Shown here: one piece after another, positions 23,120-33,668 of the stretch | Position numbering within the stretch: the stretch's first letter is position 1 | How the letters are laid out: each line of letters starts with the position of its first letter | From: Tistrella mobilis KA081020-065 | GTDB lineage: Bacteria; Pseudomonadota; Alphaproteobacteria; Tistrellales; Tistrellaceae | Direction of reading: 5' to 3' | DNA: 64,000 nucleotides | Assembly: GCF_000264455.2 (NCBI RefSeq) | Contig: NC_017956.1 | Location: forward strand, 2,463,501 to 2,527,500 | Position numbers and translations under genes: made by a program | The notes under the pieces: generated by a model | What the model was told of the DNA's origin: nothing | Seen by the model: the letters and a program-made list of their open reading frames with translations, nothing else | Databases searched by the model: none

Positions 23120-24936
23120 GCGGCACCTCCCTTGTCGTCCATGGGCCGGACTTTGACGACGTTCATCATGCCGGCGTGCATGTGGTAGAGCAGGTGGCAG
23201 TGGAACGCCCAGTCGCCGGGCGCGTCCGCGGTCAGGTCGAAGCTCGCCTTGCCGCCCGGCATCACGTTCACCGTGTGCTTGACCGGATGCCCATGCGGCA
23301 TGCCTGTGACCAGCTCGAAGAAGTGGCCGTGGATGTGGATCGGGTGGTTCATCATGCTGTTGTTGATGAGGTTCACCCGCACCCGCTCGTTGCGCGCGAA
23401 GCGGATCGGCTCGGCGCCTTCGTTGAGCTTCCTGCCGTCGAAGCTCCACATGAACCGCTCCATATTGCCGGTCAGGTGGATGTCGACGCTGCGCGTCGGC
23501 GGCCGCTTGTCATGGAAGGGCGTGAGCGGCGCGAGATCGTGGTAGGTCAGCACGCGATGCGGCTCGTTCTCTAGGCCCAGCGGCCGGTCGCCCGTGCGGT
23601 CAACCGGCATCGGCGCGATCATGTCGACGCCGACGCCGACCTTCACCGTCGGCGGGACGAGCGACTCGTCGCGCATGTCGTGGTCCATGCCGCCGGACCC
23701 ATGGCCCATCGCCGCATGGTCGGCGCCGGCGGAAGCAGGCGCGCCATGCCCCATAGCCGCATGGTTCGTTGCACCGGCGTTGCCGTGGCCCATCGCGCCG
23801 TGGTCCATCCCGCCCATGCCCATGTCCTTCATGCCCAGCGTGGGACGCGGGCGTAGCGGCGGGACGGGCGCGGTCATGCCGAGGCGCGGCGCGAGCGTCG
23901 CGCGGCCCATGCCAGAGCGGTCGATCGACTCCGCCACGAGCGTGTAGGCGCGGTCCTCGGTGGGCGTGACAATCGCGTCGTAGGTTTCGGCGACCGAGAT
24001 CTGGAACTCGTCAGTCTCGACCGGCCGGACGTGCGTGCCGTCCGCCTGCACGATCGTCATCGGCAGTCCCGGTATGCGGATGTTGAAGATCGTCATGGCC
24101 GACGCGTTGATGAAGCGCAGCCGCACGCGCTCGCCGGGCCGGAACAGGCCGGTCCAGTTCTCGCCCGGTCCATGGCCGTTGATCAGATAGGTGTAGGTCG
24201 AGCCCGTCACGTCCGAGATGTCGGTCGGGTCCATGCGCATGCGGCCCCACATGATCCGCTCCGAGAGCGGCATCCTCTCCTCGGGATCGTTGTCGCGCAG
24301 CAGCCCGGCCAGCGTCTGCTTCTGCCGGTTGAAGTAGCCGCCCTCGTTCTTGACCTTCGCCATCACCTGGTGGGGGTGCATGAAGGTCCAGTCGGAGAGC
24401 ACGACGACGTGCTCGCGGTCGTAGGGCGCAGGCTCCGCGCCCGCCGGGTCGATGACCAATGGGCCGTAGTGACCGACCTGCTCCTGCAGGCCGGAGTGTG
24501 AGTGATACCAGTAAGTCCCGAACTGCTTGATCGGGAACTCGTAGGTGAAGGTCTGCTTGGGCAGGATGCCGGGGAAGCTGATCCCCGGCACACCGTCCAT
24601 GTGGAACGGCAGGATGAGGCCGTGCCAGTGGATCGAGGTGTCCTCGTCGAGGGTGTTCTCGACGTGAATGCGGACGTCCTGGCCTTCGCGCAGGCGGATC
24701 AGCGGCGCGGGCAGCACGCCGTTCATCGTGATCGCGTGGCCCGAACGGCCGCCGACCTCGAACAGGCTGTGGCCGACGGAAAGCCGGATGTCTTCCCCCG
24801 TAAGGGTCGGCGAGTCCGGCCTGAGACCCGGCGTGCCGCTCCGCGCCCATGCGGGGAAGAGGCCCGACAGGCCGGCGCCGGCCAGCCCGAGCGCGCCGCT
24901 TTTCAATAGCGCTCGCCTTGCGATGGGTCGGTTCAT
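23116..24936 (-). CDS. pcoA: CopA/PcoA-type multicopper oxidase
   Basis: A 606-residue protein with a Tat signal (RRALLKSGALGLAGAGLSG). Cupredoxin domains carry the copper motifs HWHGLILP, YWYHSHSGLQEQ, HPIHIHGHFFEL and the C-terminal HCHLLYHMHAGM. A Met/His-rich stretch (MGMGGMDHGAMGHGN and relatives, about 375-425) probably binds Cu+. It oxidises Cu+ in the periplasm. Length is normal for the family. It is cotranscribed with pcoB and lies 85 bases after the gene at 25022-25921. The 85-base gap shows no CueR-type box. Confidence 0.92.
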   Translation of the reverse strand: MNRPIARRALLKSGALGLAGAGLSGLFPAWARSGTPGLRPDSPTLTGEDIRLSVGHSLFEVGGRSGHAITMNGVLPAPLIRLREGQDVRIHVENTLDEDTSIHWHGLILPFHMDGVPGISFPGILPKQTFTYEFPIKQFGTYWYHSHSGLQEQVGHYGPLVIDPAGAEPAPYDREHVVVLSDWTFMHPHQVMAKVKNEGGYFNRQKQTLAGLLRDNDPEERMPLSERIMWGRMRMDPTDISDVTGSTYTYLINGHGPGENWTGLFRPGERVRLRFINASAMTIFNIRIPGLPMTIVQADGTHVRPVETDEFQISVAETYDAIVTPTEDRAYTLVAESIDRSGMGRATLAPRLGMTAPVPPLRPRPTLGMKDMGMGGMDHGAMGHGNAGATNHAAMGHGAPASAGADHAAMGHGSGGMDHDMRDESLVPPTVKVGVGVDMIAPMPVDRTGDRPLGLENEPHRVLTYHDLAPLTPFHDKRPPTRSVDIHLTGNMERFMWSFDGRKLNEGAEPIRFARNERVRVNLINNSMMNHPIHIHGHFFELVTGMPHGHPVKHTVNVMPGGKASFDLTADAPGDWAFHCHLLYHMHAGMMNVVKVRPMDDKGGAA

Positions 24937-25021
24937 TGTTCTGGTTCCTTAGTCATTGCTCAGCCCCATCGGGTCCTCGTGAGCGGGAATGGCGGCCGAA
25001 GCCGCAGTCCGCCGGTCACTG

Positions 25022-25921
25022 TCAGGACGATCCCGGGACCATCACGTCAAAGGGCACGGTCCGCACCTGTCCGCCTCCCATGAACTGAAGCCACAGCGCA
25101 TAGCGGCCGGCGCGCGGCGGCGTCGCGTGGAGCGTCAGCTCGGCTGGGATGGGCCCTGCAGCGCCGTGCGATCCATGGCCGGCGTGCGCCCCGCCATGTC
25201 CCTTCCTGGCCTGATCGGCGGCGGTCGCATGGGCGTGGACGTAGGCGAGGTCGTCCGCGCCGACGAACACCGCGTGCGCCGGCACGCCCAGGTACGGCTG
25301 AAGGTCGGTCGCGGGCTTGCCGTCCTTGAGGATGGTCAGCGCCATCAAGCCCGCGGCGCCCGCGCGCAGCGCCCGGGCGTCGAGTTTGACGGTGTAAGGA
25401 CCATCGACACCTTCGAGCGTGGCGTTCGGCGACGCGGCAGGCGCCGGTCTGACAGGCCGCTCGCTCGGAGCAGGATTGTCGGAGGAGACGTCCACCGGCA
25501 CGTCGAAGCGGATCACCTGTTGGCCAAGGCCGGACGGCGCCGCGTCGGCATAGACATGGTAGAGGCCGGGCTTCGGGAAGCGGACCTGGAGCCGGAACCG
25601 CCCGTCCGGACCGGCCTTCTCCGCGTGCGCATGCACGAAGGTCGAGAGCGCCGAGTCGGTGGCCAGGACGTGAAGCTCCTGGCTCAGCTCCTCGTCGTAG
25701 CGGAGGATCGGCTTGCCCGTCGCCTTGTCGATGAAGGCGACCTCAAGCTCGCGGGTCAGCGGCTCGGTCCCCCGGACGATGAGGTCGCCGGCCGCTTTCT
25801 CGGTAGCGCCCGGCAGCGCGAAGGTGCCCTTGATCGAGGCCTGTGCTGCGGCCGGAGCCGAAGCGAGGACTGCGGTGATCGCCAGCGCCATCGCGCCGGT
25901 CACGAGAGGCTTGCGTGTCAT
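25022..25921 (-). CDS. secreted protein of the copper operon (FixH/YtkA-like beta domains)
   Basis: A 299-residue protein with a signal peptide (MALAITAVLASAPAAAQA). Two beta-sandwich-like segments resemble FixH/YtkA domains: ELEVAFIDKATGKPILRYDE, FRLQVRFPKPGLYHVYADA; then DGPYTVKLDARALRAGAAG and ATPPRAGRYALWLQFMGGG. There is a His patch (KGHGGAHAGHGSHG). It is probably a periplasmic copper-binding accessory protein; no characterised homologue is recalled. It lies between the CopZ-like gene (15-base gap) and the multicopper oxidase gene. Confidence 0.65.
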   Translation of the reverse strand: MTRKPLVTGAMALAITAVLASAPAAAQASIKGTFALPGATEKAAGDLIVRGTEPLTRELEVAFIDKATGKPILRYDEELSQELHVLATDSALSTFVHAHAEKAGPDGRFRLQVRFPKPGLYHVYADAAPSGLGQQVIRFDVPVDVSSDNPAPSERPVRPAPAASPNATLEGVDGPYTVKLDARALRAGAAGLMALTILKDGKPATDLQPYLGVPAHAVFVGADDLAYVHAHATAADQARKGHGGAHAGHGSHGAAGPIPAELTLHATPPRAGRYALWLQFMGGGQVRTVPFDVMVPGSS

Positions 25922-25936
25922 GTGGGGGCTCCCCGT

Positions 25937-26152
25937 TCAACCAGCGGCGGGCTCGGAGCGGCGCTCGGCGGGGTAGCCGGCTTCCTCCAGGACCGCGAGG
26001 AGGTTCGATTCAGCGGCCGAACTCTCGACCCGCACCTCGCGAGTCGTCGGATCGGTCTCGATCCGGGCCTTGGGATCGACGCTCTGCAGCGCCTTGGTGA
26101 CCGACTTGGCGCAGCCGCCGCAGGTCATGTTGGGGACGTGGAAGCGAAGCAT
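25937..26152 (-). CDS. copZ: CopZ-like heavy-metal-associated chaperone
   Basis: A 71-residue protein with the HMA motif in FHVPNMTCGGCAKSVTKALQ (Cys10 and Cys13 of GGC type) and a conserved C-terminal AVLEEAGYPAE. It carries Cu+ in the cytosol, probably to the P-type ATPase encoded divergently. The ATG at 26152 has AGGAGAG upstream and is preferred over the earlier frame opening at 26185. It is the first gene of the minus-strand copper operon behind a CueR-type promoter. Confidence 0.85.
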   Translation of the reverse strand: MLRFHVPNMTCGGCAKSVTKALQSVDPKARIETDPTTREVRVESSAAESNLLAVLEEAGYPAERRSEPAAG

Positions 26153-26191
26153 GCGACTCTCCTTGTTCGTTCGCTTCCAACCCAACTGGGG

Positions 26192-26213
26192 TTTGCCATC
26201 GTGGTAAGGTCAA
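26192..26213 (-). promoter_or_regulatory. CueR-type promoter of the copZ-pco operon
   Basis: On the minus strand, TTGACC (26213-26208) is followed by a CTTAC-N7-GCAAA imperfect dyad, the geometry of CueR/MerR promoters. It lies 40 bases before copZ and back-to-back with the ATPase promoter. Confidence 0.7.
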
Positions 26214-26241
26214 GCCCCGAAGTCACGGCATCGATTAGCCC

Positions 26242-26272
26242 TTGACCTTCCCATCGTTGGAAGCCCCACATC
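26242..26272 (+). promoter_or_regulatory. CueR-type promoter of the copper ATPase operon
   Basis: TTGACC at 26242-26247, then perfect dyad arms CTTCC (26247-26251) and GGAAG (26259-26263). A CACATC element 19 bases after the -35 is the candidate -10. The core is nearly identical to the known E. coli copA operator. It lies 34 bases before the ATPase start. Confidence 0.8.
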
Positions 26273-26305
26273 GGGTCCAAAGCCCCAATGAAGGGAGTGG
26301 AAACG

Positions 26306-28864
<2,559 letters not shown>

Positions 28865-28926
28865 CGGCCGGCCCGGGCCGCGACGAGGGCCCGGGTCAGC
28901 CCAAGACGAAACGCAAGGAGGCCGAC

Positions 28927-29193
28927 ATGCCCGAGACCGCAGATACCAAGGTGATCGTCTACACCACGCCGACCTGCCCGGATTGCCGGGCGCTGAAAGC
29001 CTGGCTCGACGCGCGAGGCGTTCCTTTCGAGGAGCGCGACCTGTCGGACCAGACGGTGATGGAGGAAGCCAAGGCGCGCACCGGGGTGCGCGTGGCGCCC
29101 ATCACGCTGGTGGGCGAGAAGGTCTTCTACGGCACCTTCCCGTCGCAGAAGCCGGGCCTCGCCGAGGCGCTCGGCCTGTCGAAGGCGGCGTGA
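28927..29193 (+). CDS. glutaredoxin-family protein (CPDC)
   Basis: An 88-residue thioredoxin-fold protein: KVIVYTTPTCPDCRALKAWL with active site CPDC, a RTGVRVAPITLVGEKVF segment with the cis-Pro, and a FYGTFPSQK tail. It is a dithiol reductase, perhaps reducing thiols oxidised by copper. An AAGGAGG ribosome-binding site is at good distance from the ATG at 28927. It is 62 bases after the ATPase gene and 14 bases before the reductase gene, so it is cotranscribed. Confidence 0.82.
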   Translation: MPETADTKVIVYTTPTCPDCRALKAWLDARGVPFEERDLSDQTVMEEAKARTGVRVAPITLVGEKVFYGTFPSQKPGLAEALGLSKAA

Positions 29194-29207
29194 GGGGGAG
29201 CGTCGCC

Positions 29208-30242
29208 ATGACCAGACGTGTCGACATCCGACAGGCCGGGCTGACCATTGATGTCCCCGAGGGCCGCACGATCCTGGAGGTCGCGCTTGAGGCGGGCATC
29301 CCTTACCCGCACGGCTGCCGCTCGGGCCGGTGCGGCTCGTGCAAGTCCCGCCTCGTGTCAGGTGAGGTCGATCTGCTCGATCATACCCGCTTTGCGCTCT
29401 CCGACGCGGAGAAGACGCAAGGTCTGATCCTCGCCTGCCGGGCGCTGCCCCGGACCGACGCCGCCGTCGCCTGGCTCGGCGGCGACGAGGAGGTCGCCGA
29501 TCACCCGCGCCGGCGGCTGCGCTGCCGCGTGGTGGCGATCGAGGACGCCACCCACGACATCAAGCGCGTCCGGCTCGCCGTCGAGGACGGGGCGCCGCTC
29601 GCCTTCACGGCCGGCCAGTACGCCCGGGTGACCTTCCCGGGCGCGCCGACCCGCGACTATTCGATGGCGAACTGGCCCGGCGAGCCGGAGCTGGAGTTCC
29701 ACATCCGTCGCGTGCCGGGCGGCGCCGCGACCGCGCGCATCCACGCGCTCCTGAAGCTCGGCGACCCCGTGACCGTCGAGGGGCCGTTCGGCTCGTCCTA
29801 CCTGCGCGAGAAGCATGCCGGGCCGATCCTCTGCGTCGCGGGCGGCTCGGGCCTCGCGCCGATCAAGTCGATCGTCGAGACCGCGCTCGCGCATGGCATG
29901 CGGCAGCCGATCCACGTCTATTTCGGGGCGCGGGCGGAGCGCGACCTCTATCTCGCCGACCACTTCGAGGGGCTGGAAGCGCGGCACCCCAACCTGACCT
30001 TCACGCCGGTCCTCTCTGAGTCCCCGCCGCAACCGAAATGGCGGACGGGGTTCGTCACCGACGCGGTCGGGCAGGATCTGCACGACCTCGACGGCTGGAA
30101 GGCCTATGTCGCCGGCCCGCCGGCGATGGTGGACGCAGCGATGGCCATCGCGACCGCGCGCGGCCTGCGGCGTGAGGACCTGCATGCGGACGTGTTCTTC
30201 ACGCCCGAAGAAGCGCCCGCGGCCCGCGCCGCGAGCGCGTAA
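29208..30242 (+). CDS. 2Fe-2S ferredoxin / FAD-NAD(P)H reductase fusion
   Basis: A 344-residue protein. An N-terminal plant-type ferredoxin has HGCRSGRCGSCKSRLVSG and a fourth Cys in LILACRALP. An FAD domain has RDYSMAN (RxYS) and an NAD(P) domain has CVAGGSGLAPIKSI and VAGPPAMVDAA, ending HADVFF. The layout matches oxygenase reductases such as phenol hydroxylase reductase, but no oxygenase is nearby. In this operon it may supply electrons for metal or thiol reduction; this is inference. It starts 14 bases after the glutaredoxin gene. Confidence 0.85.
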   Translation: MTRRVDIRQAGLTIDVPEGRTILEVALEAGIPYPHGCRSGRCGSCKSRLVSGEVDLLDHTRFALSDAEKTQGLILACRALPRTDAAVAWLGGDEEVADHPRRRLRCRVVAIEDATHDIKRVRLAVEDGAPLAFTAGQYARVTFPGAPTRDYSMANWPGEPELEFHIRRVPGGAATARIHALLKLGDPVTVEGPFGSSYLREKHAGPILCVAGGSGLAPIKSIVETALAHGMRQPIHVYFGARAERDLYLADHFEGLEARHPNLTFTPVLSESPPQPKWRTGFVTDAVGQDLHDLDGWKAYVAGPPAMVDAAMAIATARGLRREDLHADVFFTPEEAPAARAASA

Positions 30243-30268
30243 CAGCAATCGAGACAAGGAGACGAACC

Positions 30269-30766
30269 ATGAATATCGGGCAAGCGGCCAAGGCCTCCGG
30301 CGTTTCGGCTAAGATGATCCGCTACTACGAGCAGACCGGCCTCATCCCGAAGGCCATCCGCTCGGACGCGGGCTACCGCAACTACAGCCCGTCCGACGTG
30401 CACACGCTGCGCTTCATCCGCCGGGCGCGCGACCTCGGGTTCTCGGTCGAGCAGATCGCGGAGCTGCTCGCGCTGTGGCGGGACCGCGGCCGGGCGAGCG
30501 CTGACGTGAAGGCGGTGGCGCTCTCCCACGTCGCCGGACTCAAGGCGAAGATCGCCGAGCTGCAGGCCATGACCCGCACGCTGGAGCATCTGGCCGCAAC
30601 CTGCCAGGGCGACGACCGCCCCGACTGCCCGATCATCGAGGATCTCGCCGAGGCGGCCCAGGTGGCCGCGCCGGCGCGCCCCAAGCGCGCGGCGGCGCCG
30701 CGGTTCGGCGAAGCCGGCGGGCCCTCGGCGACGCGGCGCGGTGCGGCGGCTGCGCCCCGCCACTGA
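30269..30766 (+). CDS. cueR: CueR, Cu(I)-responsive MerR-family regulator
   Basis: A 165-residue protein. The winged-HTH starts MNIGQAAKASGVSAKMIRYY. The metal loop has Cys112 and Cys120 in TCQGDDRPDCPI and Ser77 in the dimer region, the same positions that define Cu+ selectivity in E. coli CueR. A 40-residue Ala/Arg-rich tail after the loop is longer than usual. An AAGGAG ribosome-binding site lies before the ATG. It lies inside the ATPase operon, so it is autoregulated, and probably acts at all five CueR-type promoters in this cluster. Confidence 0.92.
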   Translation: MNIGQAAKASGVSAKMIRYYEQTGLIPKAIRSDAGYRNYSPSDVHTLRFIRRARDLGFSVEQIAELLALWRDRGRASADVKAVALSHVAGLKAKIAELQAMTRTLEHLAATCQGDDRPDCPIIEDLAEAAQVAAPARPKRAAAPRFGEAGGPSATRRGAAAAPRH

Positions 30767-30827
30767 GCTCGGCCGGCGCCCGGAGCAACCGGGCCAGTTG
30801 CATGCAATAGAGGAGCTGAGCCGTCCG

Positions 30828-32033
30828 ATGATCGGAACTGACCGTCGAGCGGTTGCCGTGCTGGCTGTCGCCCAAGCTCTCTATCTGTCCGCGGCCGCGG
30901 TGGTGTTCACCTTCTCCGGCCTCGCCGGTTACATGCTGGCCGCAGACAAGGCGCTGGCGACGCTGCCGGTGGCCTTGATGACGGTCGCCACCGCGCTGGC
31001 GACGATTCCCGCCTCGCTGCTGATGGCGCGGGTCGGCCGACGCCGCGGCTTCCAGCTCGGCGCCTTCTTCGGCGCGGCGAGCGGCGCGGTCTCGGCTGGC
31101 GCGATCATGCTCGGGAGCTTCGCGCTGTTCTGCCTGGGCGGCGCCCTGATGGGCGTGTTCCAGGGCTTCGCGATGTACTATCGCTTCGCCGCCGCTGATG
31201 CTGCCGACCCGTCGGGCAAGGCCAAGGCGGTTTCGTGGGTGCTCGCCGGCGGGGTCGCGGCCGCGCTGATCGGGCCGCAGGTCGCGGCGTGGAGCCGAAG
31301 CGCCTTGCCCACGGCGGAGTTCGCCGGCTCGTATCTGGCGGTTGTCGCCCTGTCTTTTCTGTCGATGGTCGTGCTCGCCGGCCTGCGCATGCCGGCGCCC
31401 GGCCCCGCCGAGCGGGGCGGCGGTCGACCGCTCCTCGTGATCGCCCGCCAGCCGGCCTTCGTCGTCGCCGTCCTCAACGCCGCAATCGCCTACGGGGTGA
31501 TGAGCTTCGTGATGACGGCCTCGCCGCTCGCGGTGGTGGCCGATGGGCACGGGCCCGACGCGGCCGCGAGCGTCACCCGCTGGCATCTGCTCGGCATGTT
31601 CGTGCCCTCCTTCGTCACGGGGAGCCTGATCGCGTGCTTCGGCGTCGTCCGCGTGCTGCTGGCGGGTGCCGGCCTGCTGCTCGCGAGCGCGGCGACCGCG
31701 CTGGCCGACCCGGCCGCGCTCACCCACTACCACGTCGCGTTGCTTCTGCTCGGGGTCGGGTGGAACTTCCTCTTCATCGGCGGGACGACGCTCCTCGCGG
31801 AGACCTACCAGCCCGCCGAGCGCGCCAAGGTCCAGGCGGCGAACGAGTTCCTCGTCTTCGGCGCGACGGCGCTTGCCACGCTCGCCGCCGGCGGCGTCCA
31901 GACGGGGTTCGGGTGGGTCGCGGTCAACTGGAGCGCCGTTCCGGCCGTGATGATCGCGGTCGGCGCGACTGTTTGGCTGGCTGCCACCGCCCTTAAGCGG
32001 AAACCTCGTCCCACACCCGAGAAGCCATCATGA
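30828..32033 (+). CDS. MFS transporter
   Basis: A protein of about 401 residues with 12 predicted hydrophobic segments, motif-A-like RVGRRRGFQLG after helix 2, and a central loop after about residue 195. No substrate-specific motif is recognised. The frame is open from 30741, overlapping cueR; the ATG at 30828 with GAGGAG upstream is preferred. It is cotranscribed with cueR and the copper ATPase, so a metal or metal-chelate substrate is plausible. Confidence 0.75.
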   Translation: MIGTDRRAVAVLAVAQALYLSAAAVVFTFSGLAGYMLAADKALATLPVALMTVATALATIPASLLMARVGRRRGFQLGAFFGAASGAVSAGAIMLGSFALFCLGGALMGVFQGFAMYYRFAAADAADPSGKAKAVSWVLAGGVAAALIGPQVAAWSRSALPTAEFAGSYLAVVALSFLSMVVLAGLRMPAPGPAERGGGRPLLVIARQPAFVVAVLNAAIAYGVMSFVMTASPLAVVADGHGPDAAASVTRWHLLGMFVPSFVTGSLIACFGVVRVLLAGAGLLLASAATALADPAALTHYHVALLLLGVGWNFLFIGGTTLLAETYQPAERAKVQAANEFLVFGATALATLAAGGVQTGFGWVAVNWSAVPAVMIAVGATVWLAATALKRKPRPTPEKPS

Positions 32034-32076
32034 ACCTGCGCGACGCACGGCATTGAGGTCGCGGCGCTGAGCTCGC

Positions 32077-32307
32077 TCAATGCTCGCGGGGCCGGCGAAC
32101 GGCGGCGGCGATCGCCAGATAGGCGTCGCCTAGCGCCGGCTCCTCCAAAGCGCCGTCGGGATCGAGTTCGCCGTCTCGCTGCCGGGCGATGAGTTCGAGG
32201 ATCGAGAGCAGCCCGTCGGCGACCTCCAGCGCGCGCTCCGCGCAGGCCTGATGGAACGCTGCAAGCACCCGCGCCTCGAGCATCGGGGTGGCGCATCGAT
32301 CGGACAT
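32077..32307 (-). CDS. small hypothetical protein
   Basis: 76 residues, helical and Ala/Leu-rich: CATPMLEARVLAAFHQACAE, LEVADGLLSILELIARQRD, then an acidic stretch and AYLAIAAAVRRPREH. No domain is recognised. A GGAGGGCTCCGCC segment precedes the ATG. It lies 34 bases after the DUF305 gene on the same strand, so it probably belongs to that transcription unit. Confidence 0.5.
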   Translation of the reverse strand: MSDRCATPMLEARVLAAFHQACAERALEVADGLLSILELIARQRDGELDPDGALEEPALGDAYLAIAAAVRRPREH

Positions 32308-32340
32308 GGCGGAGCCCTCCTTCGCCGGCCAGGCGGCAGC

Positions 32341-32607
32341 TCAGGCCGGGTGAAGCGCGAGCCAGTCGCGCATGAAGGCGATCTCGCGATCCTGCGCCGC
32401 GATGATCTCCTCGGCCAGGCGCTTCAGCTCCGGATCGGCGCAGTGCTCGATCGCGATCTTCGCCATCTCGACCGCGCCCTCGTGGTGCGGGATCATCGCC
32501 CGGACGAAGTCGCGGTCGGGATCGCCCGTGAGCTCGACCGCCATGGCGTGGTGCATGCGGTCGTTAGCGGCGCGCAGCGCCTGCATGGCGGCTTCGTTCT
32601 TCGGCAT
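32341..32607 (-). CDS. soluble DUF305 protein
   Basis: An 88-residue protein of the DUF305 type: RMHHAMAVELTGDPDRDFVR, AMIPHHEGAVEMAKIAIEH, EEIIAAQDREIAFMRDWL. The HH and Met residues are likely copper ligands, as in CopM-type proteins. No signal peptide is visible, unlike many relatives. It has its own CueR-type promoter about 56 bases upstream. Confidence 0.85.
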   Translation of the reverse strand: MPKNEAAMQALRAANDRMHHAMAVELTGDPDRDFVRAMIPHHEGAVEMAKIAIEHCADPELKRLAEEIIAAQDREIAFMRDWLALHPA

Positions 32608-32646
32608 CGTCGGATCTCCTCATCATTGGATGAGCCGACCGTGCGG

Positions 32647-32668
32647 CTTGCAACGCTGGCAAGGTCAA
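32647..32668 (-). promoter_or_regulatory. CueR-type promoter of the DUF305 gene
   Basis: On the minus strand TTGACC (32668-32663) overlaps perfect dyad arms CTTGC and GCAAG separated by seven bases (32647-32663). The geometry is the same as at 26242 and 38251. Confidence 0.75.
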
Positions 32669-32709
32669 GCGCTCGCCGCCGCTCCATTCGAAAGCGATCC
32701 GGCCACGCC

Positions 32710-33648
32710 TCAGTGCGGTGCGCTGCAGCGATGGACCTCGACGGTGACGTGCGCCAGCTCGGGCCAGTCGGACACGCGGGTGCGGTAGTGCTCGGGATCG
32801 CGCGGCTCCGAAGTGACGAGCGCGATGATCGCGGCGTGACGCCCCGGGCCGACCCGCCACAGGTGAAGGTCGCTGATCCGATCGCCGCCGCGCTCAATCG
32901 CTCCCCGCACCCGTTCGGCCAGGCGTGGATCGGCGCCCGCGTCGAGCAGTACGGCCGCGGTGTCGCGCAGCAGGCCGTAGGCCCAGCGGCCGATCACCAA
33001 GGCGCCTACGACGCCGACGACCGGATCCATCCAGACCCAGCCGAGATAGCGCCCGACCACGAGGGCGACGATGGCGAGAACGGAGGTCAGCGCGTCGGCG
33101 AGAACATGCAGATAGGCCGCACGGAGGTTCTGGTCCTGGTGATCATGATGGTGATGGTGCTCGTGCGCGTGGCCGTGGTGATGATCGTGGCCTCCGCCGG
33201 CCAGCAGCCAGGCGCTCGCCAGGTTGACCGCGAGCCCCAGCACAGCGACCGTGATGGCCTCCCCGAAGGCGATGGGAACCGGATCGATCAGCCGCTCGAC
33301 CGACTCCCAGCCGATCAGCAGCGCCGTCACGCCAAGCGCGATGGCGCTGGCGAACCCGGCGAGCTCGCCGACCTTGCCGGTGCCGAAGGTGAACCGCGCG
33401 TCGCGCGCATAGCGGCGGGCGAAGGCATAGGCGAAGGCGGTGATTGCGAGGGCCCCGGCGTGGGTTGCCATATGCCAGCCGTCAGCAAGGAGGGCCATCG
33501 AGCCGAACAGCATGCCCGCCGTGATTTCGCCGACCATCATGACAGCGGTCAGGAGGATCACCCAATGCGTGCGGCGGGCGTTGCGGTCGTGGTAGGCGCC
33601 CAGGAAGACGTGATCGTGCTGGTGGTCGGCGAAAGTGTGGCCGTGCAT
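32710..33648 (-). CDS. dmeF: CDF-family metal efflux transporter, DmeF-like
   Basis: A 312-residue protein with six membrane helices. A His-rich start (MHGHTFADHQHDHVF) and a His-rich cytosolic loop (GGGHDHHHGHAHEHHHHHDH) are present, with the metal site pair HMATHAGAL in LLADGWHMATHAG and HVLADALTSV. DmeF-type CDF proteins export Co2+ or Ni2+. The ATG at 33648 has AGGAGAG upstream; the earlier in-frame codon at 33672 overlaps the RND stop region. It is the third gene of the HlyD-RND-CDF operon. Confidence 0.85.
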   Translation of the reverse strand: MHGHTFADHQHDHVFLGAYHDRNARRTHWVILLTAVMMVGEITAGMLFGSMALLADGWHMATHAGALAITAFAYAFARRYARDARFTFGTGKVGELAGFASAIALGVTALLIGWESVERLIDPVPIAFGEAITVAVLGLAVNLASAWLLAGGGHDHHHGHAHEHHHHHDHQDQNLRAAYLHVLADALTSVLAIVALVVGRYLGWVWMDPVVGVVGALVIGRWAYGLLRDTAAVLLDAGADPRLAERVRGAIERGGDRISDLHLWRVGPGRHAAIIALVTSEPRDPEHYRTRVSDWPELAHVTVEVHRCSAPH

Positions 33649-33668
33649 GGTCTCTCCTTTCTTTGGAT

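Noticed and set aside
24937-25021. CueR-type promoter directly before the multicopper oxidase gene
   Set aside because: No TTGACC plus dyad is present in this gap; the gene is more likely read from the copZ promoter.
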